Shown here: positions 14,453-22,400 of the stretch, piece after piece
Layout: each line of letters starts with the position of its first letter
How positions within the stretch are numbered: the first letter of the stretch is position 1
Assembly: GCF_020524325.1 (NCBI RefSeq)
Contig: NZ_JAIVKY010000005.1
Coordinates: forward strand, 62,001 to 126,000
DNA from: Sutcliffiella horikoshii
Lineage (GTDB): Bacteria > Bacillota > Bacilli > Bacillales > Bacillaceae_I
Direction: 5' to 3'
DNA: 64,000 bases
Program-made: the position numbers and the translations under genes
Notes under the pieces: model-generated
The model's input: the letters and a program-made list of their open reading frames with translations, nothing else
The model's database searches: none
Told to the model about the DNA's origin: nothing

Positions 14453-15241
14453 TTAAGCCGTAATTCTAATCTTATCCACCCTTTTCATAAAAGAAACGGC
14501 AAGATCATTAAATTTGTCACTTTCTTCAATGTTACAAACATGCCCACATTTCTCAATAACTTCTAAAGTGGAGTTTTCTTCCTGCTTAACATATTCCTTC
14601 GTATTGCTTAAAAACATATGATCTTCAGACCCGGAAATATATAGCTTTGGAATTTTGTTGTTTATTGTTTTTAACCGATCGTAAGTGGTGTACCCGTTCA
14701 AACCAGAGAGTACCCACCCTAGATAGGTTTCTTTGGAAAGTTTATAAGCCTCTTTAATGAAAGCTTTTCTTGAATCTGAGTGATTCTTCTTTGGTAGTAG
14801 AACTCGTGCAAAGATACGATAAGGTACCATGTGTGGCAGTATTTTTCTTAGAGGATAGAAAACGGACAGTCGGCAAAGAAACTCTCCCCATTTTTTCAGC
14901 TTTGGAGTTGCACCGCCAAGGACCATAGATTTAATGACAGCTGGTTTACGGAGGGCAATTTCCTGCATGATAATGGTTCCGAGTGAAATACCAACAAAGT
15001 GAGCGGATTCAATATTCAGTTTGTTCATAATCCCTATTGTCTGTTCAGAGGAATACTCAAAAAGATCCGCGCCCTTCGGGTATGGAGACTTTCCATGACC
15101 AGGCAGATCTAATAAAAGAATATTATATTCAGCGCGGAAAGCTTTCAGCTGCTTATAAAAAATGGAAGAATTCCCCCCAAACCCATGAAACAGCACAATC
15201 CACTCTTTCGATGAAGAATGAGTAAGCGTTTTATAATACAT
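14453..15241 (-). CDS. alpha/beta-hydrolase
   Basis: ATG 15241 lies behind AGTGAGG; a GTG 12 bases upstream overlaps that site. About 262 residues with the alpha/beta-hydrolase order: oxyanion-hole LFHGFGGNSS, LLLDLPGHGKS, nucleophile elbow FVGISLGTI (Ser in GxSxG), a helical lid (about 115-190), a late acid in SGSEDHMFL and the final His in EKCGHVCNIEES. The substrate is unknown; the family includes esterases and MenH-like enzymes. It is monocistronic and leftward. Confidence 0.8.
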   Translation of the reverse strand: MYYKTLTHSSSKEWIVLFHGFGGNSSIFYKQLKAFRAEYNILLLDLPGHGKSPYPKGADLFEYSSEQTIGIMNKLNIESAHFVGISLGTIIMQEIALRKPAVIKSMVLGGATPKLKKWGEFLCRLSVFYPLRKILPHMVPYRIFARVLLPKKNHSDSRKAFIKEAYKLSKETYLGWVLSGLNGYTTYDRLKTINNKIPKLYISGSEDHMFLSNTKEYVKQEENSTLEVIEKCGHVCNIEESDKFNDLAVSFMKRVDKIRITA

Positions 15242-15382
15242 AATAGTCCTCACTTAATTTGCATATTTCAAATCAACAATCAATACCCAAAAAAACAAAT
15301 AAAAAAACTTGTAATACCAAGTATACACATACCACACCAAGATTCTCAACCCGCAAATTCTTACTATTTTGTGAAGAATGAA

Positions 15383-15412
15383 AAAAGGGGTCTGACCCCT
15401 TTTATTCATTTT
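15383..15412 (+). repeat. palindromic GGGGTCTGACCCC hairpin
   Basis: AAAAGGGGTC (15383-15392) / GACCCCTTTT (15394-15403), followed by a T-rich tract. It lies in a divergent spacer (15242-15537), so it is not an obvious gene terminator. The GGTCTGACCC core recurs at 62204 and 62239. Confidence 0.7.
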
Positions 15413-15537
15413 TTGCATAAATATTCTTATTCTAGTAAAGCTTTTGTATTTTTAGAGGTTTCTGGAAAGTTATAGAAGTTTTGTAGGTTCGTTTGGTAGA
15501 ATAGTAGGTATATTGGTTGTTAATGGAGGTTGGGGTA

Positions 15538-16518
15538 ATGATGGTACCAGAAAGACTTAAGAAGGGGGATGAAGTAAGGGTTATTGCACCTTCTACTTCT
15601 CATTCTATCCTGTCAAAGGAAAATATTGAGTTGTCGAGACATAGACTTGAACAATTGGGACTAAAAGTAACCTTTGGGAAGCATATCAATGAATCTAACA
15701 GTTTATTAACGTCCTCTATTGAATCTCGAATTGCGGATCTACATGACGCATTTGGTGATGAAAATGTGAAGGCTATACTCACCACTATAGGGGGATACCA
15801 GGCAAATCAACTATTATCCTATATTGATTATGATCTTATTAGAGAAAATCCAAAGATCTTTTGCGGGTATTCTGACATCACTGCATTAGGTAACGCAATT
15901 TATGCAAAAACTGGCCTTGTCACTTATTCTGGGATTCACTTTTCTTCTTTTGGTATGCTAAAGGGATTTGAATATTCTTTAGAATACTTTAAGAAAGTGT
16001 TACTTGATGATACAACATACGTTGAAATTGCTCCTTCTAGAGAATGGAGTAATGATGCGTGGTATATGGATCAGGAGAATAGAAAATTTTATCCAAATGA
16101 GGGCTATTTAATCATCAATGAAGGTGAGTGTGAGGGTATTGCAGTTGGTGGGAACCTTTGTACCTTGAATCTTCTTCAAGGTACCGAATTTATGCCAAGT
16201 CTTAAAAATTCCGTACTCTTCCTTGAGGATGATAAATTAACGTGCCCGAAGACATTTGACCGTGATTTGCAATCTCTGATCCACCAACCAGGCTTTAGTG
16301 ATGTGAAAGGAATTGTAATAGGGCGCTTTGAGAAAGTGTCCAATGTTACAAATGAATTGATTCAAACGATCATTCACACAAAAAGGGAGCTTTTCCATAT
16401 TCCAATTGTGGCAAACGCTGATTTCGGTCATACCAGTCCGATGTTCACTTTTCCAATAGGAGGGAAAGTAAAACTACAAGTGAAGCAAAACGCCGTGAAA
16501 ATTACATTATTTAAATAG
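15538..16518 (+). CDS. S66 family LD-carboxypeptidase / MccF-like peptidase
   Basis: Start at ATG 15538 (or 15541), behind TGGAGG; the frame back to 15517 lies upstream of that site. About 326 residues. The N-terminal Rossmann-like half carries 'LTTIGGYQANQLLSYIDYDL' and the nucleophile CGYSDIT (Ser about 112). The C-terminal half has the Glu and His of the catalytic triad (FLEDD region, and VANADFGHTSPMFTFPIGG). Members cut L,D-linkages in muropeptides (LdcA) or inactivate microcin C-like nucleotide peptides (MccF). The GH(T/S)xP motif and the length fit both, so I cannot choose. It is followed 35 bp later by the ywaF-like gene. Confidence 0.85.
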   Translation: MMVPERLKKGDEVRVIAPSTSHSILSKENIELSRHRLEQLGLKVTFGKHINESNSLLTSSIESRIADLHDAFGDENVKAILTTIGGYQANQLLSYIDYDLIRENPKIFCGYSDITALGNAIYAKTGLVTYSGIHFSSFGMLKGFEYSLEYFKKVLLDDTTYVEIAPSREWSNDAWYMDQENRKFYPNEGYLIINEGECEGIAVGGNLCTLNLLQGTEFMPSLKNSVLFLEDDKLTCPKTFDRDLQSLIHQPGFSDVKGIVIGRFEKVSNVTNELIQTIIHTKRELFHIPIVANADFGHTSPMFTFPIGGKVKLQVKQNAVKITLFK

Positions 16519-16547
16519 ACAAGTATTTAGATACGAAAGGAGGTCCT

Positions 16548-17291
16548 GTGCAGATGTTTAGTACTTATACCGATCCGGAAGCTTATATGGAAGGATCACT
16601 CCTTTTTTCAGCTTCCCACTTAATAAGTTTATGCCTAACCCTAGCACTCCTTCTTTTTCTATTTTTATTTAGAAATAAACCATGGATGAAGCGGGGAGGC
16701 AGATGGTTACTCCTTTTGGGACTGGCTGGCTCTGAGATATGGCTAAACTATTGGTATTTATCCACGAACATGTGGGATATCCGATACACCTTACCATTCC
16801 AGTTGTGTTCTATAAGTCTATATCTTTGTGTATGGATGCTTTTGATGAGGCAGAAATGGGTATTTGAAGTGGTTTACTTTCTGGGTGTCGGCGGTGCTCT
16901 CCAGGCTTTGCTTACTCCGGAGTTGTTTTATGACTTTCCACATTTTCGTTTCTTGCATTTCTTCATCGCGCACATATCTATTATTTTGGCTGTATTTTAT
17001 ATGCTTTGGGTTGAAAAGTTTCAGGTGAAGTTCAAGTCGGTTTGGAAAGCATTTGCTGCTTTGAATGTCATAGCGTTAGTGGTGTTTTTGGTGAACCGCC
17101 TGACGGGTGGAAATTACATGTTCCTCGCACAGAAGCCTACTAATGCTAGCCTCATTGACTTCTTGGGTCCTTATCCTTGGTATATTCTTACACTGGAACT
17201 GGTCGTACTGATAATCTTTTTACTCTTATATGCTCCATTTTTCATTAAAGAAAAAACGAAAACGAAAAGCCGAGCAAATGCCAAGCTTTAG
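16548..17291 (+). CDS. YwaF-like integral membrane protein (TIGR02206 type)
   Basis: 247 residues with about seven membrane segments. The conserved WLNYWYLSTNMWDIRYTLPF and LCSISLYLC block, followed by a GGALQALLTPEL motif, is characteristic of the YwaF family of Bacillus membrane proteins of unknown function. A lysine/arginine-rich tail (KEKTKTKSRANAK) should face the cytoplasm. AAAGGAGGT supports either GTG 16548 or ATG 16554 as start. It follows the S66 peptidase closely and may be cotranscribed; a terminator follows. Confidence 0.78.
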   Translation: MQMFSTYTDPEAYMEGSLLFSASHLISLCLTLALLLFLFLFRNKPWMKRGGRWLLLLGLAGSEIWLNYWYLSTNMWDIRYTLPFQLCSISLYLCVWMLLMRQKWVFEVVYFLGVGGALQALLTPELFYDFPHFRFLHFFIAHISIILAVFYMLWVEKFQVKFKSVWKAFAALNVIALVVFLVNRLTGGNYMFLAQKPTNASLIDFLGPYPWYILTLELVVLIIFLLLYAPFFIKEKTKTKSRANAKL

Positions 17292-17296
17292 TATAA

Positions 17297-17328
17297 AACC
17301 GCCCCCAGGGTTGGGAGCGGTTCTTTTA
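17297..17328 (+). terminator. intrinsic terminator after ywaF-like gene
   Basis: AACCGC (17297-17302), then CCCA pairing with TGGG, and GCGGTT (17317-17322), followed by CTTTTA. Confidence 0.7.
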
Positions 17329-17421
17329 ATATTTTCTAATCGTCTTCATTACGTATTTATATACACCAAAAAAGATTAGAGAAAAAACGACAACAATTAA
17401 GACATCAATTAAAATTCCCAT
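17326..17421 (-). CDS. 31-residue single-TM small protein
   Basis: Reading leftward from ATG 17421, behind CGGGAGGGC at about ten bases, gives a 31-codon frame ending in TAA 17328-17326. About 20 hydrophobic residues (start MGILIDVLIVVVFSLIFFGV) are followed by a basic tail (YKYVMKTIRKY). This is the shape of the small membrane proteins common in Bacillus. It lies in a 308-bp stretch (17292-17599) with no other gene. It has no known family that I recognise. Confidence rests on the ribosome site and the clean TM plus positive-inside pattern. Confidence 0.5.
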   Translation of the reverse strand: MGILIDVLIVVVFSLIFFGVYKYVMKTIRKY

Positions 17422-17599
17422 CTAAACAATAGCCCTCCCGCACAAACACTTTTACTACAATTCTATCTGCATTACCACCAAGTTGCAAACCATTATGTTA
17501 CAGTATAAATATTTGTGATTTGTAATTTCTAATTTGTAATAGTCCTGTCACATTCCCGTTTTTCGTCATAGTATGTAGATAAACGAAGGGAAGATACAG

Positions 17600-17878
17600 A
17601 TGGGAAGCGTAAAGAAGTTTTTACTATTGTATACAATGATTATGGGGTTGTTTTATGGAATGTTTGCTATGTTGAGCTATAATAGCATTCAATTAAAAAT
17701 AGAAAAGCTTGAAGTATTGGAAGAGCAATATATAAAAAAAGAGGCAGATGGCGAAGTACCTTATTCTATCAAACAACAATACGCAAAGGAATATCATGAA
17801 TATGATCGCCTGCAAAATAGACTACAATCCTTTTGGATGAAGTGGGTATTCTACTTCCCGGAGTTCAAGAAACCTTAA
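17600..17878 (+). CDS. small membrane-anchored coiled-coil protein, unknown
   Basis: 92 residues: one membrane segment (about 8-29, LLLYTMIMGLFYGMFAML) and then a charged helical region (KIEKLEVLEEQYIKKEADG, then EYHEYDRLQNRLQSFW), ending in an aromatic patch WVFYFPEF. I recognise no family. GAAGGGA precedes ATG 17600 at suitable spacing. It stands alone between the small protein above and the receiver-like gene. Confidence 0.6.
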   Translation: MGSVKKFLLLYTMIMGLFYGMFAMLSYNSIQLKIEKLEVLEEQYIKKEADGEVPYSIKQQYAKEYHEYDRLQNRLQSFWMKWVFYFPEFKKP

Positions 17879-18024
17879 GAGTTAAAAATGGTACATTATT
17901 CCTATAATCTTCTTGTCAGCCCTGCTATGAAAGAGTTTAGTGATAAGTTTGTCGGCTTTTAGGAAAAAATTAGTAACGGATGTATGTTACAATATAGCTA
18001 AGTCGAATATTTGGAGGTGTCATC

Positions 18025-18351
18025 TTGAAAATTAACGTATTTCTTGATGATAGTCGCACATGTCCTGATGGGTATATACTCGCAGAAGACATTGACCAGT
18101 GCCTCACCTTGTTAGAGAACCATGCGATTGGGCATCTCTCTTTGGACCATGATTTGTTGAACAAACATCGAAATGGTCTGCTTCTCGTTCATAAGATGGT
18201 GGAGAACGAGCTGTATGCGGATAGAATTACCATTCATTCTGCAAACTCGGTTGGCAGTAAAGCAATGTATCGATATCTCAAGCAAGCGCAAGAAGATATG
18301 AAAATGCCGCCAAACATTAAAGTGCTACTAAGACCTCTTCCGCTTTTTTAG
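18025..18351 (+). CDS. cyclic-phosphate-processing receiver-like (cREC) protein
   Basis: 108 residues from TTG 18025, behind TTGGAGGTG. Three blocks mark the stand-alone receiver-like family predicted to process cyclic phosphates: the N-terminal VFLDDSRTCPDGY, the central HLSLDHDL and the late TIHSANSVGSKAM. The acidic LDD pair and the DHD motif would bind metal. It is not a normal response regulator: the phosphoacceptor geometry differs and no output domain is present. The biological role is unknown, perhaps RNA-end or nucleotide metabolism. It is monocistronic with a terminator downstream. Confidence 0.7.
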   Translation: MKINVFLDDSRTCPDGYILAEDIDQCLTLLENHAIGHLSLDHDLLNKHRNGLLLVHKMVENELYADRITIHSANSVGSKAMYRYLKQAQEDMKMPPNIKVLLRPLPLF

Positions 18352-18498
18352 GCGTCGCCCCTACTTCTACGTTCCATTCATTTCCATGATACCGCAAAAG
18401 GGTTCGTACTACACATAAATCGGATCTTTCAACTAGAGTAATAATCAGATAAAGCAAAGCAAATCGGAAATTTATGCTTTAATGATAGATAATGAAAA

Positions 18499-18531
18499 GA
18501 CTAGGCGGGAAGCTTCCGTTTGGTCTTTTTT
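18499..18531 (+). terminator. intrinsic terminator upstream of the mug-like gene
   Basis: A 12-pair imperfect stem 18499-18510 / 18514-18525 with several G-U pairs, followed by six T. It probably ends the transcript of the receiver-like gene. Confidence 0.65.
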
Positions 18532-18573
18532 AGAATAGTTGATAAAATAAAGTAAAGAAATGAGGTGAAAAGA

Positions 18574-19101
18574 GTGGAGGCGATTTACGACCATATTGCC
18601 CATAATCTAGATATTCTTTTTGTTGGCTACAATCCAAGTATCCGCTCTGGTGAAACTGGCCATCATTATGCAAACCCAACCAACAGGTTTTGGAGCATTC
18701 TTTTTGAATCAGGGCTCACTCCAAGAAAGTACGCCCCAACTGAGGATTTTAAGTTAGTAGAGCTACATTATGGTTTAACAAATATTGTTGCGAAGCCGAC
18801 TGTTGGAGCAGCGGATATAACTAAAGAAGAATACCGACTAGGTAGATTGGAGTTGAGAAAGAAGATAGAACACTTTCAACCTAAAATCGTTTGCTTTGTA
18901 GGTAAAGGAGTGTATCAGGAATATAGCGGAGTACGTCAAGTTGAGTGGGGAAAACAGGATAAAAGCATGGTAGAAGGGACAATAGATTTTGTAGCGCCAT
19001 CATCCAGTGGGCTTGTCAGAATGAAAAAAGAGGAGATCGTAGACATATACCGGAATCTAAATTCATTAAAAAATAGTATGGCGGCTAAAAAAATAAATTA
19101 A
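18574..19101 (+). CDS. mug: mismatch-specific DNA glycosylase (Mug/TDG family)
   Basis: GTG 18574 is preferred because the in-frame GTG 18565 lies within the GAGGTG ribosome site. About 175 residues, the usual Mug size. The uracil-DNA-glycosylase-like motif 1 reads ILFVGYNPSIRSGETG; then ANPTNRFWSIL and motif 2 APSSSGLVRM follow. Mug enzymes remove uracil, ethenocytosine or thymine from mispairs with G. In classic Mug the catalytic Asn lies in the GxNP motif; here GYNPS keeps that Asn. No other repair gene is adjacent, though an AlkD-like gene lies at 49756. Confidence 0.85.
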   Translation: MEAIYDHIAHNLDILFVGYNPSIRSGETGHHYANPTNRFWSILFESGLTPRKYAPTEDFKLVELHYGLTNIVAKPTVGAADITKEEYRLGRLELRKKIEHFQPKIVCFVGKGVYQEYSGVRQVEWGKQDKSMVEGTIDFVAPSSSGLVRMKKEEIVDIYRNLNSLKNSMAAKKIN

Positions 19102-19102
19102 A

Positions 19103-19136
19103 AAAACACTTCCTCCATCTCTGAGCGAAGTGTTTT
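19103..19136. terminator. bidirectional terminator between convergent genes
   Basis: AAAACACTTC (19103-19112) pairs with GAAGTGTTTT (19127-19136). A-rich before and T-rich after, it can serve the mug-like gene and the leftward coiled-coil gene. Confidence 0.85.
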
Positions 19137-19151
19137 CTATTTTTGGGCGAA

Positions 19152-19412
19152 TTACTTTGGAATAACAGGTGACTTTTTTTCTTGTTCTAAAGACCTTAAC
19201 GCATTTCTTATTTCTAACATATTTTCAATTTGAAGAGTGAGTGTGTGTTTAATTAATGTATTCTTCTCTTGTTGCCCATCCTTCAAATTGGTAACATCTC
19301 TTTTTAAAACAGCACTATTTTGTTTTAGGGCTTCTTGTTCTTGCAAAAGGGCTAATTGAGCTGCCTTTATTTCTTTTAATTCAACTAGTATTTCATTTAA
19401 TATTTTTTCCAT
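19152..19412 (-). CDS. small coiled-coil protein, unknown
   Basis: 86 residues, almost wholly heptad-like (ILNEILVELKEIKAAQLALL, QEQEALKQNSAVLKRDVTNL), then a basic Pro-containing end. There is no signal peptide or membrane segment. I recognise no named family; similar short coiled-coil proteins are common near Bacillus regulatory genes. The ribosome site AAAGGAG before ATG 19412 is strong, which supports a real gene. Confidence 0.6.
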   Translation of the reverse strand: MEKILNEILVELKEIKAAQLALLQEQEALKQNSAVLKRDVTNLKDGQQEKNTLIKHTLTLQIENMLEIRNALRSLEQEKKSPVIPK

Positions 19413-19552
19413 CTTTTCACTCCTTTTATAAGAAGGAATATCTTCTTATTTTTTCATATACCCTACATACATAGATATATATAGTTTAAATACTCTTTCT
19501 GGAAAGACTTTAAACACAATAAGGCAAACTTGCCTGATTTAAAAAACGAGGG

Positions 19553-19584
19553 AAAAGAAAAAACCCGACAAGTTAACGTCGGGT
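19553..19584 (-). terminator. terminator of the RsbR-like gene
   Basis: ACCCGAC and GTCGGGT arms (19563-19569 and 19578-19584), with a T-rich tract on the minus strand after the stem. The hairpin overlaps the last codons of the gene. Confidence 0.75.
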
Positions 19585-20418
19585 ATCAGGTAAATTTGGT
19601 AAAGTCAGTGCACCTGCCAATGTAGGCTTTATAGAGATATTATTAAAAGATATTCCAAGCTGTACGGTTGTTTGCGCAATTTCAGGTCTGATTCCGGATA
19701 GTGTTGTTTTTACTCCAATCAGGTTTAATGCCTTTATTAGATTGAAAATTTGGTCTGCAACAAGTGTATCTATAATTACCACGCCTGAAAGGTCAATATA
19801 CAAATGATTAATTCCCTTATCCCCGCATTGCTGCAAGGTATTTTCAAGTATGAATTTTGCCCGGCTAGTATCAATATCCCCGACTAAAGGCAAGAGGGCT
19901 CGATTATTATCAAGAGCAATGACTGGCGAACTTAATTCTTTGATCATATCCTGCTGGGCTTGCAGTCGCTCTTCCGAATACTTTTGATTCTCTTCGACGA
20001 ATTTAAGTACCACATTATCAAATGCCTTCGTTATCATATGCATCCACAATAATTGATTCTCTTTCTCCTCTTGGTGCATTGCAACAAACTCGTCAATAAA
20101 ATTCAAATACTGACCTCGAACACGAAAGAATTCCTGCAAAATATGGTGGATTGGGGTTTTTAAATGTTGTTCATCCTGTGCGATAGACAAAATCCAATCC
20201 TCAAAGTCTTTGAAGAACTTTTCTTCTTCTTCAATAAAAATTTTGCATAATTGAAGGTGGAAATCGTAATTCTGCTTTTTTAAAGTGGCGACCACATCAG
20301 GATTTGTGGAAGCATACACTCCTTTGGTATTTTCTTTATCTAATGATTCGTACCATTCCTCTGTTAAAACTCTTGCTTTTTCTAATAAGAATGTATGTAG
20401 TTCGCTATTTCGATGCAT
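19573..20418 (-). CDS. RsbR-type stressosome co-antagonist (STAS protein)
   Basis: 281 residues. An N-terminal helical globin-like domain (about 1-150) lacks haem-binding features that I can see. The C-terminal STAS domain (about 160-275) carries the phosphorylatable threonine motifs of RsbR proteins, 'LVGDIDTSRAKF' and 'DLSGVVIIDTLVADQ'. RsbR paralogues form the stressosome with RsbS and, when phosphorylated by RsbT, release it to start the sigma-B cascade. No rsbS or rsbT lies nearby, so this is one of the dispersed paralogues (RsbRB/RC/RD type). A second copy is at 52665. Confidence 0.87.
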   Translation of the reverse strand: MHRNSELHTFLLEKARVLTEEWYESLDKENTKGVYASTNPDVVATLKKQNYDFHLQLCKIFIEEEEKFFKDFEDWILSIAQDEQHLKTPIHHILQEFFRVRGQYLNFIDEFVAMHQEEKENQLLWMHMITKAFDNVVLKFVEENQKYSEERLQAQQDMIKELSSPVIALDNNRALLPLVGDIDTSRAKFILENTLQQCGDKGINHLYIDLSGVVIIDTLVADQIFNLIKALNLIGVKTTLSGIRPEIAQTTVQLGISFNNISIKPTLAGALTLPNLPDTRR

Positions 20419-20475
20419 GTTTAGTTCCCCCTAACTCTCTCCGTGTTTACCCTATATACTTGATAGTTAAACCAT

Positions 20476-21438
20476 TTAATAGCCTTTTTTATAATCAACC
20501 AAATTTATTGAAGGTTTTTCATTCTTTAGATAGTGTTTCAGGTTTGGAATGAAAATATCCTCTATTACGCGTTTAGTATAATGCTCTGTTGAACCTGAAG
20601 TGTGAGGAGTAATGATGACATTGTCCATGTTCCATAATGGGCTATCTTCTTGTAAGGGCTCTTTGATAAAAACATCTAGACCGGCTCCGGCAATTGAGTT
20701 TTCTTGTAAGGCTTGTATTAGTTCATACTCCACGATTACTTCCCCGCGTCCTATATTAATGAAGAAAGCGGACTTTTTCATCTTTCTAAACTCTTTTAAG
20801 CCAAACATTCCATCCGTTTCATCTGTTAAAGGAAGCGTGACCACGACATAGTCGCATTTTGGCAATACTTCATGCAATTTGTCAGGAGTGAACATTTCAT
20901 CTACATTGTCAGTAGGTTTACCTGAATGACGAACTCCCATCACATGCATTCGAAAAGCTTTAGCTATTTTAGCGGCTTCTTTTCCAATCTCACCTACACC
21001 AATAATACCAATAGTCTTCCCGTGGATTTCAAGGTTCATCTGTGCATGATGCCACTCTTTCTGCTGCTGTTGCTTCACATAAGTATGTATCTTTCTGGTC
21101 AAACCTAACATGAGAGCAAAAATTGTCTCAGAAATTGGATAGGCATGAACACCGTTCGCACTGGTTAAAACAATCCCGTTCTTAGAAAGTGTTGGTAGCG
21201 GTATACTGTTGACACCTGCACTCCACGCTTGTATCCAGCGAAGATTAGAACCTTCGACCAGTGAAAGCTTTTCTAGATCCTTTTTCCATCCAACAACTAT
21301 TTCTGCCTCGTGTGCATAAGGTTCCCATATTTTTTTATCTTTTCCCACTATAACTTCAAATTGTGGGGCAAGCTCTCTTATTTGTTGCGTATAATTTTCT
21401 CCGATATTTTGCGTGATAAGCATAAGTCGTTTAGACAT
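20476..21438 (-). CDS. D-2-hydroxyacid dehydrogenase (NAD-binding)
   Basis: ATG 21438 is chosen; the upstream TTG (21456) overlaps the GAAGGAG ribosome site. About 320 residues with the family order: an N-terminal catalytic-domain piece with AWSAGVNSIPL, a dinucleotide fold with GVGEIGKEAAKIA (about 145), FINIGRGEVIVEYEL, then the catalytic Arg/Glu/His set (GAGLDVFIKEPLQEDSPLW, Glu; ITPHTSG, His). These enzymes reduce 2-keto acids or oxidise D-2-hydroxyacids such as phosphoglycerate, glyoxylate or D-lactate. The substrate is not assignable. It lacks the C-terminal ACT domain of SerA. Confidence 0.85.
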   Translation of the reverse strand: MSKRLMLITQNIGENYTQQIRELAPQFEVIVGKDKKIWEPYAHEAEIVVGWKKDLEKLSLVEGSNLRWIQAWSAGVNSIPLPTLSKNGIVLTSANGVHAYPISETIFALMLGLTRKIHTYVKQQQQKEWHHAQMNLEIHGKTIGIIGVGEIGKEAAKIAKAFRMHVMGVRHSGKPTDNVDEMFTPDKLHEVLPKCDYVVVTLPLTDETDGMFGLKEFRKMKKSAFFINIGRGEVIVEYELIQALQENSIAGAGLDVFIKEPLQEDSPLWNMDNVIITPHTSGSTEHYTKRVIEDIFIPNLKHYLKNEKPSINLVDYKKGY

Positions 21439-21613
21439 GTGTATGTACTCCTTCAATTGAGGTCTTTACTTTATTTTAACAGATAATAGATAATTATTAG
21501 AAATTTGAAGGGTATTTTCGAGGGTTTAGGGTCGAAATGTCGAATAATAGTAGTAGAATGTGAGAAAGTAGTAAGTGAGAAAGCAATTAATTTAAGGAAG
21601 GTAGGGCAATAAG

Positions 21614-21739
21614 GTGAAGAGAGTATTAACTACTTTGTTAATTTTGATTGCAGGGCTATTTTTATCATTGTTTCCTTACAATATGTATCAAGAAAAAAAG
21701 AACCTAGATTCTTTAAATAAAATGAAGGAAATATTCTAG
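21614..21739 (+). CDS. 41-residue small membrane protein
   Basis: GTG 21614 follows AGGAAGGTAGGG at a long spacing and the frame runs to TAG 21737. The product begins MKRVLTTLLILIAGLFLSLF, one membrane segment or signal-like helix, followed by a charged 20-residue tail. A perfect intrinsic terminator follows 30 bp later, which supports a real transcript. I recognise no family. It fills part of the 440-bp spacer between the dehydrogenase and the sigma factor. Confidence 0.5.
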   Translation: MKRVLTTLLILIAGLFLSLFPYNMYQEKKNLDSLNKMKEIF

Positions 21740-21768
21740 AACGGTTTGGGGACAAATGATTGGCTACA

Positions 21769-21800
21769 CACCTGTTAAGAAAAACAACAGGTGCTTTTTT
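21769..21800 (+). terminator. intrinsic terminator after the 41-residue gene
   Basis: CACCTGTT (21769-21776) pairs with AACAGGTG (21786-21793), followed by CTTTTTT. Confidence 0.85.
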
Positions 21801-21878
21801 ATTTTGTTAAAACTTTTCACCAGATTAATAGGTCTAATGAGTATAAAACAGCAAAAGAGCTTTTAGGAGCGTGAGATT

Positions 21879-22400
21879 TTGGAAAAGAAATGGTTGGTGG
21901 AGAAAGCGAAAAAGGGAGATGAAGAGGCTTTTTTTACCCTGATTTCAACACATAAGGAACAACTCTATAGAATTGCTTATTCTTATTTGAAAAATGAAGC
22001 AGATTCACTAGAGGCCATTCAAGAGGTGACATATCGAGCATTTAAGGGGATAAAAAAACTGAAACAAGCAGACTATTTTTCGACCTGGCTTGTAAGGATT
22101 ATGATCAACTACTGCAGGGATGAATGGAAGAAGAAAAAACGGGAGCCTAACATGCAAATGAAGATGGAAGAGCCTTTTACAGAAGATAATGATCTACAAC
22201 TGGAAGTTCAAGAGGCTATTTCACTGTTAGGTGATCCATACCAGACAGTCATTCAACTCCGTTATATGGAAGACTTTATGATTAAAGATATCGCAAAGGT
22301 AATGGATTCTTCAGAGAATACCGTGAAAACTTGGTTGAGAAAAGGCTTGGAAAAATTACGTCTGTATTGGGATGAGAAGGGAGGAAGCAAGCATGTTTGA
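21879..22400 (+). CDS. ECF-type sigma factor
   Basis: 173 residues from TTG 21879, behind TAGGAGCG. Region 2 is at about 22-90 (YRIAYSYLKNEADSLEAIQE, then FSTWLVRIMINYCRD) and region 4 at about 115-165 (YQTVIQLRYMEDFMIKDIAK, then SENTVKTWLRKGLEKLR). There is no region 1.1 or 3, so it is an ECF (group IV) factor. Its last codons overlap the next gene by 8 bp. The partner gene encodes a membrane protein with a cytoplasmic N-terminus, so together they form a sigma/anti-sigma pair. The signal sensed is unknown. Confidence 0.88.
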   Translation: MEKKWLVEKAKKGDEEAFFTLISTHKEQLYRIAYSYLKNEADSLEAIQEVTYRAFKGIKKLKQADYFSTWLVRIMINYCRDEWKKKKREPNMQMKMEEPFTEDNDLQLEVQEAISLLGDPYQTVIQLRYMEDFMIKDIAKVMDSSENTVKTWLRKGLEKLRLYWDEKGGSKHV

